From Caulobacter sp. UNC279MFTsu5.1 (GTDB taxonomy: Bacteria; Pseudomonadota; Alphaproteobacteria; Caulobacterales; Caulobacteraceae), in the NCBI RefSeq assembly GCF_900114015.1, contig NZ_FORN01000037.1, forward strand, positions 1 to 61,150: DNA of 61,150 nt. Reading direction: 5' to 3'. Made by a program: the position numbers and the translations under genes. Below are positions 14,458 through 21,904 of this stretch, in pieces (position 1 is the stretch's first letter; each line of letters opens with the position of its first letter). The notes beneath the pieces are model-generated. The model was not told the DNA's origin, ran no database searches, and saw only the letters and a list, made by a program, of their open reading frames with translations.

Positions 14458-16446
14458 TCAAGCTTCCGCCAGCGCCGTCGCCTCCACCAGCCGCACCACG
14501 TCGCCCATGATCTCGGTGATCTTGAAGTCCTTCGGCGTATAGATCCGCGCCACGCCCATCTGCTTGAGGACCAGGGCGTCGCCCTCGGGGATGATGCCGC
14601 CGGCCACCACCGGGATGTGGCCCAGGCCCTCGGCGCGCATGACGCGGATGACCTCCTGCACAAGGTCCAGGTGCGAGCCCGACAGGATCGACAGGCCCAC
14701 CACATGGGCGCGGCCTTCCTTGGCGCGGCGGACGATCTCTTCCGGGGTCGAGCGGATGCCGTCGTAGATCACCTCCATGCCGCAGGCCCGGGCCCGGGTG
14801 GCGATCTGCTCGGCGCCGTTGGAGTGGCCGTCCAGGCCCGGCTTGCCGACCAGGTAGGTCAGGGTGCGGCCCAGCACCTGCGACACCCGCTCGACCTCGG
14901 CCTTCACCGCCTCGACGTCCTCGGCCTCGCCGGTCGAGACCACGACGGCGACGCCGGTCGGGCCGCGATACTCGCCGAACACCTCGCGCAGGGCACCAGC
15001 CCATTCGCCGGTGGTGATCCCGGCCCTGGCGGCGATAATCGAGGGTTCCATGATGTTTCGGTCATCGGCGGCGGCGGCCTTCAGCCCGGCCAGGGCGGCC
15101 TCGGCGGCGACGGGATCACGGGCCGCCCGCCAGGCCTTCAGCCGCTCGACGACGCCGGCCTCCAGCAGCGGATCGACGGTCTCGATCGCCTTGCCGCCGG
15201 CGGCCAGCGGCGAGGCCTCGCTGTCGGTCCAGCGGTTGACCCCGACCACGGTCAGGTCGCCGGTCTCGACCGACCGCACCCGCTGGGCGTTGGAGGCGAC
15301 CAGCTGGGTCTTCATGTAGTCGATGGCGTTCGGAGCCCCGCCCATCCCGTCGATCAGGGCCAGTTGCGCCAGCGCCCCGCTCGACAGCTCGGCGACCTTG
15401 GCCTCGACCACGTGGCTGCCGTCGAACAGGTCCTCGTATTCCAGCAGGTCGGTCTCGTAGGCCAGCACCTGCTGCAGGCGCAGCGACCACTGCTGGTCGA
15501 ACGGGCGCGGCAGGCCCAGGGCCTCGTTCCAGGCCGGCAGCTGCAGGGCCCGGCAGCGGGCGTCCTTGCTGAGCGTGACGGCCAGGGCCTCGATCAGGAT
15601 GCGATAGACGTTGTTCTCGGGCTGCTGCTCGGTCAGGCCCAGGCTGTTGACCTGCACGCCGTAGCGAAAGCGCCTCGCCTTCGGGTCCTGGACGCCGTAG
15701 CGCTCGAGCAGGATCTGGTCCCACAGCCGGGTGAAGCTGCGCATCTTGCACAGCTCGGTCACGAACCGCACGCCGGCGTTGACGAAGAAGCTGATCCGCG
15801 AGGCGACGATCTCGAAGTCCTCGTCCGGGACCTGGCCGCCGGCCTTGACCGTGTCGAGCACGCTGATCGCCGTGGCCAGGGCGAAGGCCAGCTCCTGCTC
15901 CGGCGTCGCCCCGGCCTCCTGCAGGTGATAGCTGCAGACGTTCATCGGGTTCCATTTCGGAACCTCGCGATAGCACCAGGCGATCATGTCGCCGATCAGC
16001 CGCAGGCTGGGTCCCGGCGGGAAGATATAGGTGCCGCGGCTCAGATATTCCTTGATCAGGTCGTTCTGGGTGGTGCCCTGCAGCAGCCTGCGGTCGGCCC
16101 CCTGCTCGTCGGCCAGCGCCACGTACATCGCCAGCAGCCAGGCGGCCGGGGCGTTGATGGTCATGGAGGTGTTGGACTGCTCCAGCGGGATCTGGTCGAA
16201 CAGCTGACGCATGTCGCCCAGGTGGGCGATGGGCACGCCGACCTTGCCGACCTCGCCCCGCGCCAGGATGTGGTCGGCGTCGTAGCCGGTCTGGGTGGGC
16301 AGGTCGAAGGCCACCGACAGGCCGGTCTGGCCCCGGGCCAGGTTGGTCCGGTAGAGCGCGTTGGACTTCGCCGCCGTGGAATGCCCCGCATAGGTGCGGA
16401 AGATCCAGGGCGCGTCGGGCGCGTGCTGGAACGGCTTGGCGGTCAT
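14458..16446 (-). CDS. ecm: Ethylmalonyl-CoA mutase (coenzyme B12-dependent, MeaA type)
   Basis: The single chain of 662 residues contains both the TIM-barrel substrate domain and the B12-binding domain, as in ethylmalonyl-CoA mutase. The heterodimeric methylmalonyl-CoA mutase is larger. The N-terminal part has GLSVAFDLPTQTGYDADH, SNTSMTINAPA and the EAGATPEQELAFALA block. The cobalamin domain has KPGLDGHSNGAEQIA with the DxHxxG base-off motif, then GLSILSG and VVAGGIIP. The reaction converts (2R)-ethylmalonyl-CoA to (2S)-methylsuccinyl-CoA in the ethylmalonyl-CoA pathway for acetyl-CoA assimilation. No crotonyl-CoA carboxylase/reductase or other pathway gene is in the window. I see no cobalamin riboswitch upstream. 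Confidence 0.9.
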   Translation of the reverse strand: MTAKPFQHAPDAPWIFRTYAGHSTAAKSNALYRTNLARGQTGLSVAFDLPTQTGYDADHILARGEVGKVGVPIAHLGDMRQLFDQIPLEQSNTSMTINAPAAWLLAMYVALADEQGADRRLLQGTTQNDLIKEYLSRGTYIFPPGPSLRLIGDMIAWCYREVPKWNPMNVCSYHLQEAGATPEQELAFALATAISVLDTVKAGGQVPDEDFEIVASRISFFVNAGVRFVTELCKMRSFTRLWDQILLERYGVQDPKARRFRYGVQVNSLGLTEQQPENNVYRILIEALAVTLSKDARCRALQLPAWNEALGLPRPFDQQWSLRLQQVLAYETDLLEYEDLFDGSHVVEAKVAELSSGALAQLALIDGMGGAPNAIDYMKTQLVASNAQRVRSVETGDLTVVGVNRWTDSEASPLAAGGKAIETVDPLLEAGVVERLKAWRAARDPVAAEAALAGLKAAAADDRNIMEPSIIAARAGITTGEWAGALREVFGEYRGPTGVAVVVSTGEAEDVEAVKAEVERVSQVLGRTLTYLVGKPGLDGHSNGAEQIATRARACGMEVIYDGIRSTPEEIVRRAKEGRAHVVGLSILSGSHLDLVQEVIRVMRAEGLGHIPVVAGGIIPEGDALVLKQMGVARIYTPKDFKITEIMGDVVRLVEATALAEA

Positions 16447-16533
16447 CCTGCGCTTCCCGTTTATCGTTCTTGCTTACCAGCGATCATGAACCGGCTCTTG
16501 CTGCGGCGCAATATCGCGCGCGCGAAGAGGCGT

Positions 16534-16866
16534 TCAGAACGGCCGCTTGCCCGTCGCCACCTCGAACCACAGTCGAAAATCGCCCGCCAGGCTGAAGAGC
16601 GGGTACTTGAACGTGGCCGGGCGGTTCTTCTCGAACGCGAAGTGCCCGACCCAGGCGAAGCCGTAGCCGACCAGGGGCGCGGCGACGAAGAACCGCCAGT
16701 CGAGCAGGACGCCGCAGGCCACGGCCGCGATGACCAGGGTCGTGCCGACCACGTGCAGCCGCCGGCTGGTGCGGTTGACATGTTCGGTCAGGTAGAACGG
16801 GTAGAACGCCGCGAAGGTGCGATAGCGCCCGTCCTGGTCCTTGGAGGTGCGGTCTGGCATGGCCAT
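16534..16866 (-). CDS. DUF962/Mpo1-like membrane protein
   Basis: The protein has 110 residues. The signature is the N-terminal FAAFYPFYLTEHVNRTSRRLH, then two hydrophobic segments, then a GHFAFEKNRPATFKYPLFSL block and a final WFEVATGKRPF. This is the DUF962 family, whose yeast member Mpo1 is a dioxygenase that alpha-oxidises 2-hydroxy fatty acids with conserved His ligands. The matching His residues (HVNRT, RRLH, GHFAF) are present. A role in lipid turnover is plausible but inferred. It is probably expressed alone and lies 87 nt upstream of the mutase gene on the same strand. Confidence 0.85.
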   Translation of the reverse strand: MAMPDRTSKDQDGRYRTFAAFYPFYLTEHVNRTSRRLHVVGTTLVIAAVACGVLLDWRFFVAAPLVGYGFAWVGHFAFEKNRPATFKYPLFSLAGDFRLWFEVATGKRPF

Positions 16867-17205
16867 GGCCGATGTTCCGCCCGGCGGGCCTCCGTGGCAA
16901 GGTCGCGGTCAAAATCAGCCAATGATTGAAATTAACCTAACGGGCGACGCCGATCGATTCGCTCGATCCTGACCCATCGTGATTCTCGTCCGCCCCCGGA
17001 GCGACTCAACACCCGGATTTTGAAGCGTTACCGCAACAAATTTGCCTGGAAATCGCCGCGATTTTAGCGCGTACGTCCGTCCGCCGGCGCTAGCTCGAGG
17101 TTAATAAGCTGAACCTCAGCGACCTAACGCCGCGCCCTGTCGCTGCGGCGTTCCATGAACGCGCCGGACGTGGCATGGTGAGTGGACAACCTTTGGAGGC
17201 GAGAC
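16867..17205. other. Gene-free stretch between divergent genes
   Basis: 339 bases separate the DUF962 gene (minus) from the XRE regulator (plus). They are AT-richer than their surroundings, with TTAACC and TTAATAAG patches, and a short GC inverted repeat (CGCCGC/GCGGCG) near 17130-17150. I find no paired CtrA-type TTAA-N7-TTAA site, no strong sigma-70 promoter and no terminator. Confidence 0.5.
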
Positions 17206-17646
17206 TTGAGCGAAGAAACCGAGGGCCGACGCCCCAACCCCGTCGATCTGCACGTTGGCGGCCGTGTCCGGATGCGTCGCAAACTGCTGGGCGTCAGCCA
17301 GGAGCAGCTGGCCGACTCGCTGGGCCTGACCTTCCAGCAGGTGCAGAAGTACGAGCGCGGCGCCAACCGCGTCAGCGCGTCCAAGCTCTATGAGATCGCC
17401 AAGACCCTGCAAGTGCCGGTGTCGTTCTTCTTCGACGGCCTGGCCGACCCGATGGACGGCTCGGACGGCGACGAGATCGGCCAACAGGCCGAACGCATCG
17501 TGCAGGAGTTCCTGACCACTCCGGAAGGCCTGGAGCTGGCCGAGGTGTTCCCGAAGATCGGCCGCGGCCGCGTCCGTCGCCAGGTTCTCGACCTGGTCCG
17601 CGCCATGGCCGAGGAAGCCGCCCGCACCGAGAACGCCGCCGCCTGA
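17206..17646 (+). CDS. XRE-family helix-turn-helix regulator (PraR-like)
   Basis: The protein has 146 residues. The HTH_3 domain spans about residues 14-70 (GGRVRMRRKLLGVSQEQLA, then FQQVQKYERGANRVSASKLYEIA) and is followed by an acidic linker and a helical C-terminus. The layout and the block NPVDLHVGGRVRMRR match the alphaproteobacterial single-domain regulators related to rhizobial PraR. I choose the TTG at 17206 because GGAGG (17195-17199) sits 6 nt upstream and the protein then begins MSEETEGRRPNP. The GTG at 17182 would place that site inside the gene. It is monocistronic with its own terminator. Confidence 0.88.
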   Translation: MSEETEGRRPNPVDLHVGGRVRMRRKLLGVSQEQLADSLGLTFQQVQKYERGANRVSASKLYEIAKTLQVPVSFFFDGLADPMDGSDGDEIGQQAERIVQEFLTTPEGLELAEVFPKIGRGRVRRQVLDLVRAMAEEAARTENAAA

Positions 17647-17670
17647 TCGCGGCGACCAGAGTAACGCGTC

Positions 17671-17713
17671 CGTTCGGGCCCCGGCGATCCCTCGCCGGGG
17701 CCCGAACGCTTTT
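17671..17713 (+). terminator. Intrinsic terminator after the XRE gene
   Basis: A 17-bp perfect stem CGTTCGGGCCCCGGCGA / TCGCCGGGGCCCGAACG with loop TCCC is followed by CTTTT. This is unusually long and stable. Confidence 0.92.
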
Positions 17714-17726
17714 GGAGCGCCGATTC

Positions 17727-19661
17727 TCAGGTCGATGGGCCCGGCGACGGAGCGGCCGGCGCGTTGCGGCTGGCCGCGGCCTGGCTGGCCTTGGCCGACA
17801 CCTCGTTCGCATAGGCCTGGGCCTCGCCCGCGGTCCTGATGGCGGCGACGCGCGCCTGGATCGCAGCGTTCTCGGCCAGATCGCCGCGCGTCAACGCCAT
17901 GTCGGTCTTGGCCAGGACCTGCAGCAAGCCCTGGGCGTTGCCGGTCTGCGGCAGGGGCGTGTCCGGCGACGCCGCGGCGGCCGCGGCGCGCGGGGCGGCC
18001 GAACTGGCGGGATTGTTCAGCACCGTCGGACAGTCCGTGCGCGGGGAAGGCAGCGACAGCAGCGGCAGGACGCTGGCGGCGGCCTTGTCGCGCTGGGTCA
18101 TCCATGACGTGCCGAACAGCGCCTGCAGGGTGGCCGAGACCGAGGCGTGGTCGTAGGTCGTGTTGTCGACCACCCCCTGCGGGATCAGCGGCGAGACGAT
18201 CACCGCGGGCACCCGCACGCCGTAGACGTCGAACATGAAGCCGCCGGAATTGATCGACAGGTCCTGGGGGCTGCCGTCGTCCGGCGGCGGGGCGGCGGTG
18301 GGCGCGACCGAATCGTAGAAGCCCCCGTGCTCGTCATAGGTGATGATCAGCAGACTGCGGTCCCAGAGCGGGGAATTGCGGATCGCCTCGTAGGTGGCCT
18401 TGATCAGCGCTTCGCCGCCCGCCACCGAGTCCATCGGATGCTGCGACGACCCGCCCTCGTAGCTGCCGCTCAGCACGTCGCCATAGTTGGGCTCGATGAA
18501 GGTGTAGGCGTAGGGATAGGGCCCCTGGACGTCGGAAGCGAACGAACTAAACGAGGTCGTGTCGTACTTCCAGACGATGCCCTTCAGCGCCGCGACCTGG
18601 GGGACGCCGCCGGACACCGGACCGCTCTCGTCGACATAGATGCGCCACTGCTGGCCGTTCGCCACGACCTTGTCGAAGATCGACGAACCGCTGGGATAGG
18701 CGAAGCCGCCGCCCAGCGGCGCGATCCACGTGCCGATCTGGGAGGCGCTGGGCGAGTCGGTCCAGCCCGCCGACGAGGCGCCGTGGACGAAGAACCGGTT
18801 GGGCCAGGTCGGGCCGGGGATGGAGGCATGCCACTGGTCGCAGAGGGCGAAGGTGGTGGCCAGCTGGTAGATCACCGGCAGCTGGGTCGGCGTATCGAAG
18901 CACAGCATGACGTCGCCATATTCCGACGCCGTCGGCAGGCTGGGATTGCCCGAGGTGATCTCGCTGGTCGTCGTGGCGTAGTTGGCGACGAAGCCGCTGT
19001 TGTCGATCGGCGTGTTGTACGGTTGCCAGGGCGTATGGGTCACGCCCTGGCCGCACAGCTGCTCGACCACGTCGGCGAACTCGTGGCCCGGATCCGTCGG
19101 CATGGCCGCCGGGGCCGGCGAGCCGACGGCGTAAGGCTTGCCGTTGTAGGAATTGGTGTCGGCGGTGATGGCCGCCGTGATGCCCGGAATGCCCGACAGG
19201 GCGAACATGTTGTCAAACGAGTGGTTCTCCAGCATCAGCACGAAGACGTTGTCGACCACGGCGTAGGGACCGGTCCTGGTCATCCCGGTCGAGGTCCCGC
19301 CCGAAGGCAGGTTGATCGCGAAGGCGCTGGTGTCGACGGTGAACGTCAGGGTCTGGTCGGCGTCGGCCGACTGCAGCTGGCACTCCTTCCAGAGCGGGTA
19401 CAGCGTCGAGCCCGCGCTCTGGTAGACGCCGGGACCGGAGCCGTCCTGCACCACCAGCTTCAGGGCCCAGTAGTCCTGGACGGTCAACGACCCGATGCCG
19501 GTTTTGAAATGCACCGTCAGCGGGCCGACCGTCTGGCCAGGCGCGGCGGTCCACGCGGCGCTCTCGGTCGGATAGTCCGAGTTGTTGTGCCACAGCGTGA
19601 TCGACGCGTTCCCGTCGGTGGTGTTGGTGACGTAAACCTGGGCGGTCTGCGGCGTAGACAT
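17727..19661 (-). CDS. Phosphoesterase family protein (phospholipase C/acid phosphatase AcpA type)
   Basis: The protein has 644 residues. About 150 N-terminal residues form a beta-rich domain, followed by the phosphoesterase domain (PF04185 type). Its metal-binding and nucleophile blocks are VFVLMLENHSFDNMFAL near residue 141, PGPTWPNRFFVHGAS near 280 and ITYDEHGGFYDSVAP near 440. Members cleave phospholipids or phosphate monoesters outside the cytoplasm. Unlike most, this protein starts MSTPQTAQVYVTNTT with no Sec, Tat or lipoprotein signal. The ATG at 19661 is supported by GGGAGGA 7 nt upstream. The C-terminus is Ala-rich and low in complexity. It is probably monocistronic. Confidence 0.85.
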   Translation of the reverse strand: MSTPQTAQVYVTNTTDGNASITLWHNNSDYPTESAAWTAAPGQTVGPLTVHFKTGIGSLTVQDYWALKLVVQDGSGPGVYQSAGSTLYPLWKECQLQSADADQTLTFTVDTSAFAINLPSGGTSTGMTRTGPYAVVDNVFVLMLENHSFDNMFALSGIPGITAAITADTNSYNGKPYAVGSPAPAAMPTDPGHEFADVVEQLCGQGVTHTPWQPYNTPIDNSGFVANYATTTSEITSGNPSLPTASEYGDVMLCFDTPTQLPVIYQLATTFALCDQWHASIPGPTWPNRFFVHGASSAGWTDSPSASQIGTWIAPLGGGFAYPSGSSIFDKVVANGQQWRIYVDESGPVSGGVPQVAALKGIVWKYDTTSFSSFASDVQGPYPYAYTFIEPNYGDVLSGSYEGGSSQHPMDSVAGGEALIKATYEAIRNSPLWDRSLLIITYDEHGGFYDSVAPTAAPPPDDGSPQDLSINSGGFMFDVYGVRVPAVIVSPLIPQGVVDNTTYDHASVSATLQALFGTSWMTQRDKAAASVLPLLSLPSPRTDCPTVLNNPASSAAPRAAAAAASPDTPLPQTGNAQGLLQVLAKTDMALTRGDLAENAAIQARVAAIRTAGEAQAYANEVSAKASQAAASRNAPAAPSPGPST

Positions 19662-19849
19662 GTCTCGTCCTCCCGGCGGCTTCGAAAACCGACCGCGACG
19701 CGCAACGCGAGGTCGGCGCAACCAGCAATGGTCGACACGAAGGGTGCTCACCCCGGAAGGGTGAGTCAATTCATGGATGAAAATTTAATAATACAATTAT
19801 AGGTATATTCCAAGGCTTGGCCACGCCGCCATGACAAGCCTTGGAGCCC

Positions 19850-20203
19850 CTAGCTGGCCGAGACCCGGCCCTGGCCGGCCTGCCAGATGCGCTTGGCCGT
19901 CTGCAGGGCGGCCGGGGCCAGGCCGCGCAGGTCGTGGCTCCGGACGATCTTCAGGCCGAACTCGCGGTCCTTCTGCCAGATCACCCGCACGTCGTGGGCG
20001 TAGCCGCTGACCAAGTCGACCAGCTGGACGCTGGGCGGCGGGGTGGCGCCGGACAGCATCTGGATGCGCAGGCCGGTGTCGGACTGGTCGCGCACGACGC
20101 AGTCCCACGCAAAGGCGCCGCAGAGCACCTTCCCGGGATGTTGCATCACGATGCGGGGGCCGGCGCGCCGGTCGAGAGCCCCGCCAGGACCAAACTTGGA
20201 CAT
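19850..20203 (-). CDS. PilZ domain protein
   Basis: This is a 117-residue protein consisting of essentially one PilZ domain. Both cyclic-di-GMP motifs are visible: RxxxR as RAGPR near residue 12, and DxSxxG as DQSDTG near residue 38. It is therefore expected to bind c-di-GMP and act as a small adaptor, for example for motility or envelope functions. I use the ATG at 20203 (protein MSKFGPGGALDRR), since the extension to 20242 is poor. No partner gene is adjacent, but a diguanylate cyclase is encoded about 10 kb away (9845-10636). Confidence 0.82.
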   Translation of the reverse strand: MSKFGPGGALDRRAGPRIVMQHPGKVLCGAFAWDCVVRDQSDTGLRIQMLSGATPPPSVQLVDLVSGYAHDVRVIWQKDREFGLKIVRSHDLRGLAPAALQTAKRIWQAGQGRVSAS

Positions 20204-20405
20204 GACCTTAACAACGCGCGGCGACGTTAATCGGCGGTGCAATGGCAGGGTTTATTTACCGCTGACCACGCCGGCGGCCCGACTTATCCCCCGCAACACC
20301 GGGAACCTTGGAGCATCACGGTTATTTAGCCGGTAACCGCTCGGCGCTAATGATCCGCGCAGCTGGCGAAGACCAGCCGGTCGAGGAAACGAAAAGGACT
20401 GCCTG

Positions 20406-21398
20406 ATGACCCACGGCGCGGTGCTGTTGGCCGATGTGACAGGTCGCGAGCTGATCGTCGCCCTGGCCCGCCCCGGCGACGCGCCCGGCGAGCACCGCGT
20501 GCTGCTCGGCTCCACCTCGTTGGAGCTGGAGGCCAGCCTCAAGGCGGTGCTGGCCGAGCTGGGCGCGGACGAACTGGTGGGCGCGGCGGTCAGCGCCGCC
20601 GGTCCGGAGATCGACGGCGCGGTCACCCTGACCAGCACCGGCATGACCGTCTCCCTGACCTGGCTGCGCCACGTGCTGCGCACGCCCAGGGTCTATCTGG
20701 TCAACGACTTCACCGCCTGCGCCATGGGCGCGCCCAAGGTGGCGGAGGCGCAGCTTGGGGTGATCCATCCCGGCAAGGCCGCCCGCAACGGCGCCATCGC
20801 CGTGCTCGGCCCCGACATCGGCCTGGGCGTGGCCGGTCTGGCTCCGTTGCGCGGCGACGGCTGGCTGGCCGTGCCCAGCGAGGGCGGCCACATGGACTTC
20901 TGCCCGGTCGAGGCCCGCGAGGCCCCGATCTTCTCGGCCATCCGGGCCCGCCATGGCGAAGTCTCGGCCGAGCGCCTGCTGTCCAAGGAAGGCCTCAGCG
21001 ACATCCACTGCACCCTGGTCGGCGACGGGGATCCCCTTGTCACGCCCGAAAATGACAACGTTATCATAGAGCGCGCCCGGGCCGGCGACGCCCTGGCCCG
21101 CGAGGCGATCTCGATCTTCAGCGCGCTGCTGGGCGGTTTCGCCGGCGACCTGGCCCTGATGTTCGCCGCCCGAGGCGGGGTGTTCCTCAACAGCCCCCTG
21201 CTCGAGGCGATCGGCGATCTGCTGGACCTGGAAGCCTTCGCCCGCCGCTACCGGGCCAAGGGGCGGATGAGCTACTACCTGGCCGATCTCCCGGTGTTCA
21301 GCATGCCGGGCCGCCCCGCCCTGCTGGGCCTGTCCAGCCTCTTCACCCCCAGCGACATGCGCTACGCCGCCACGGACGTGAAGTTCCTCGACTGCTGA
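20406..21398 (+). CDS. Glucokinase-family (ROK/Glk) protein with degenerate phosphate-binding loop
   Basis: The protein has 330 residues and the domain order of bacterial glucokinase (PF02685). The catalytic Asp block VNDFTACAMG (near residue 100) and the sugar-binding SEGGHMDFCP block (near 159) are conserved. However, the N-terminal phosphate-1 loop, normally GDIGGTNARFA, reads LLADVTGRELIVA and lacks the Gly-Gly-Thr-Asn core. The second ATP loop, normally LGPGTGLG, reads LGPDIGLG, and the later GG motif is RGGVFLNSP. It may be an altered sugar kinase or a non-catalytic sensor (inference). The ATG at 20406 has AAAAGGA upstream. It stands alone, outside any Entner-Doudoroff operon. Confidence 0.78.
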   Translation: MTHGAVLLADVTGRELIVALARPGDAPGEHRVLLGSTSLELEASLKAVLAELGADELVGAAVSAAGPEIDGAVTLTSTGMTVSLTWLRHVLRTPRVYLVNDFTACAMGAPKVAEAQLGVIHPGKAARNGAIAVLGPDIGLGVAGLAPLRGDGWLAVPSEGGHMDFCPVEAREAPIFSAIRARHGEVSAERLLSKEGLSDIHCTLVGDGDPLVTPENDNVIIERARAGDALAREAISIFSALLGGFAGDLALMFAARGGVFLNSPLLEAIGDLLDLEAFARRYRAKGRMSYYLADLPVFSMPGRPALLGLSSLFTPSDMRYAATDVKFLDC

Positions 21399-21430
21399 GA
21401 GACCCTTCCAGCTCGCTTGCAAATCCCTGC

Positions 21431-21530
21431 CATCCCGGGCGTAGCGAAGCGAAGACCCGGGACCGCCGGAAGCGCGGCGCTCAGGCCCCGGTCCCGGATC
21501 TGCGCGCTGCGCGCTTCGTCCGGGATGACG
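21431..21530. repeat. Dispersed palindromic repeat, TGTCATCCCGG family
   Basis: It opens CATCCCGGGCGTAGCGAAGC and ends GTCCGGGATGACG. The centre carries a second hairpin TGCGCGCTGCGCGC. It lies between convergent genes, where it could serve as a bidirectional 3' hairpin. Confidence 0.8.
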
Positions 21531-21581
21531 GGATCAAATAGCGGGCAAACGCTCTCGAGACATCGGTAGCGCTTTTCGCCG

Positions 21582-21872
21582 TCAGTCCGGCCGCCAGCCG
21601 TTGCGCAGCAGGTCGACGGCCAGCAGGTGGGCGGTCTCCAGGGCCATGTCCTCCAGCTGCTCCAGCAGGGCCAGGCGCTGGGCCGGGGTGCGGGCGTGGG
21701 CGTAGAGGGCGCAGATCGCGTGCAGCCGGGCCCGGATGTCCAACGGCGGGGCCGGCGCGTGCAGCAGCGAGGCCTCCGGCAGCTGGGCGGGCGCGTCGCC
21801 CTTGCGGCCGAAGGCGCGCTGGGGGGCGTCGAACTCCAGCGATTCCAGGCCGGGCCAGTCCAAGGCGCTCAT
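21582..21872 (-). CDS. Unrecognised small protein downstream of tadG-like gene
   Basis: From the ATG at 21872 there are 96 residues. A proline/alanine-rich first half is followed by amphipathic helices (RARLHAICALYAHAR, then QRLALLEQLEDMALETAHLLA), suggesting a helical cytoplasmic protein. CGGAG lies 8 nt upstream of this ATG. An alternative ATG at 21905 overlaps the TadG-like stop codon as TGATG, which would mean translational coupling. Either way the gene is the third member of the TadE-TadG transcription unit. I do not recognise the family. Confidence 0.55.
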   Translation of the reverse strand: MSALDWPGLESLEFDAPQRAFGRKGDAPAQLPEASLLHAPAPPLDIRARLHAICALYAHARTPAQRLALLEQLEDMALETAHLLAVDLLRNGWRPD

Positions 21873-21904
21873 CGTCTTCACTCCGGTCATGCGTGTCGAA
21901 TCCA

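Noticed and set aside
16447..16533. Possible cobalamin riboswitch before the B12-dependent mutase
   Set aside because: The 87-base gap is too short for a B12 riboswitch and no B12-box-like sequence was seen.
16920..17110. CtrA binding site in AT-rich patches (TTAACC, TTAATAAG)
   Set aside because: No TTAA-N7-TTAA pair with the right spacing was found.
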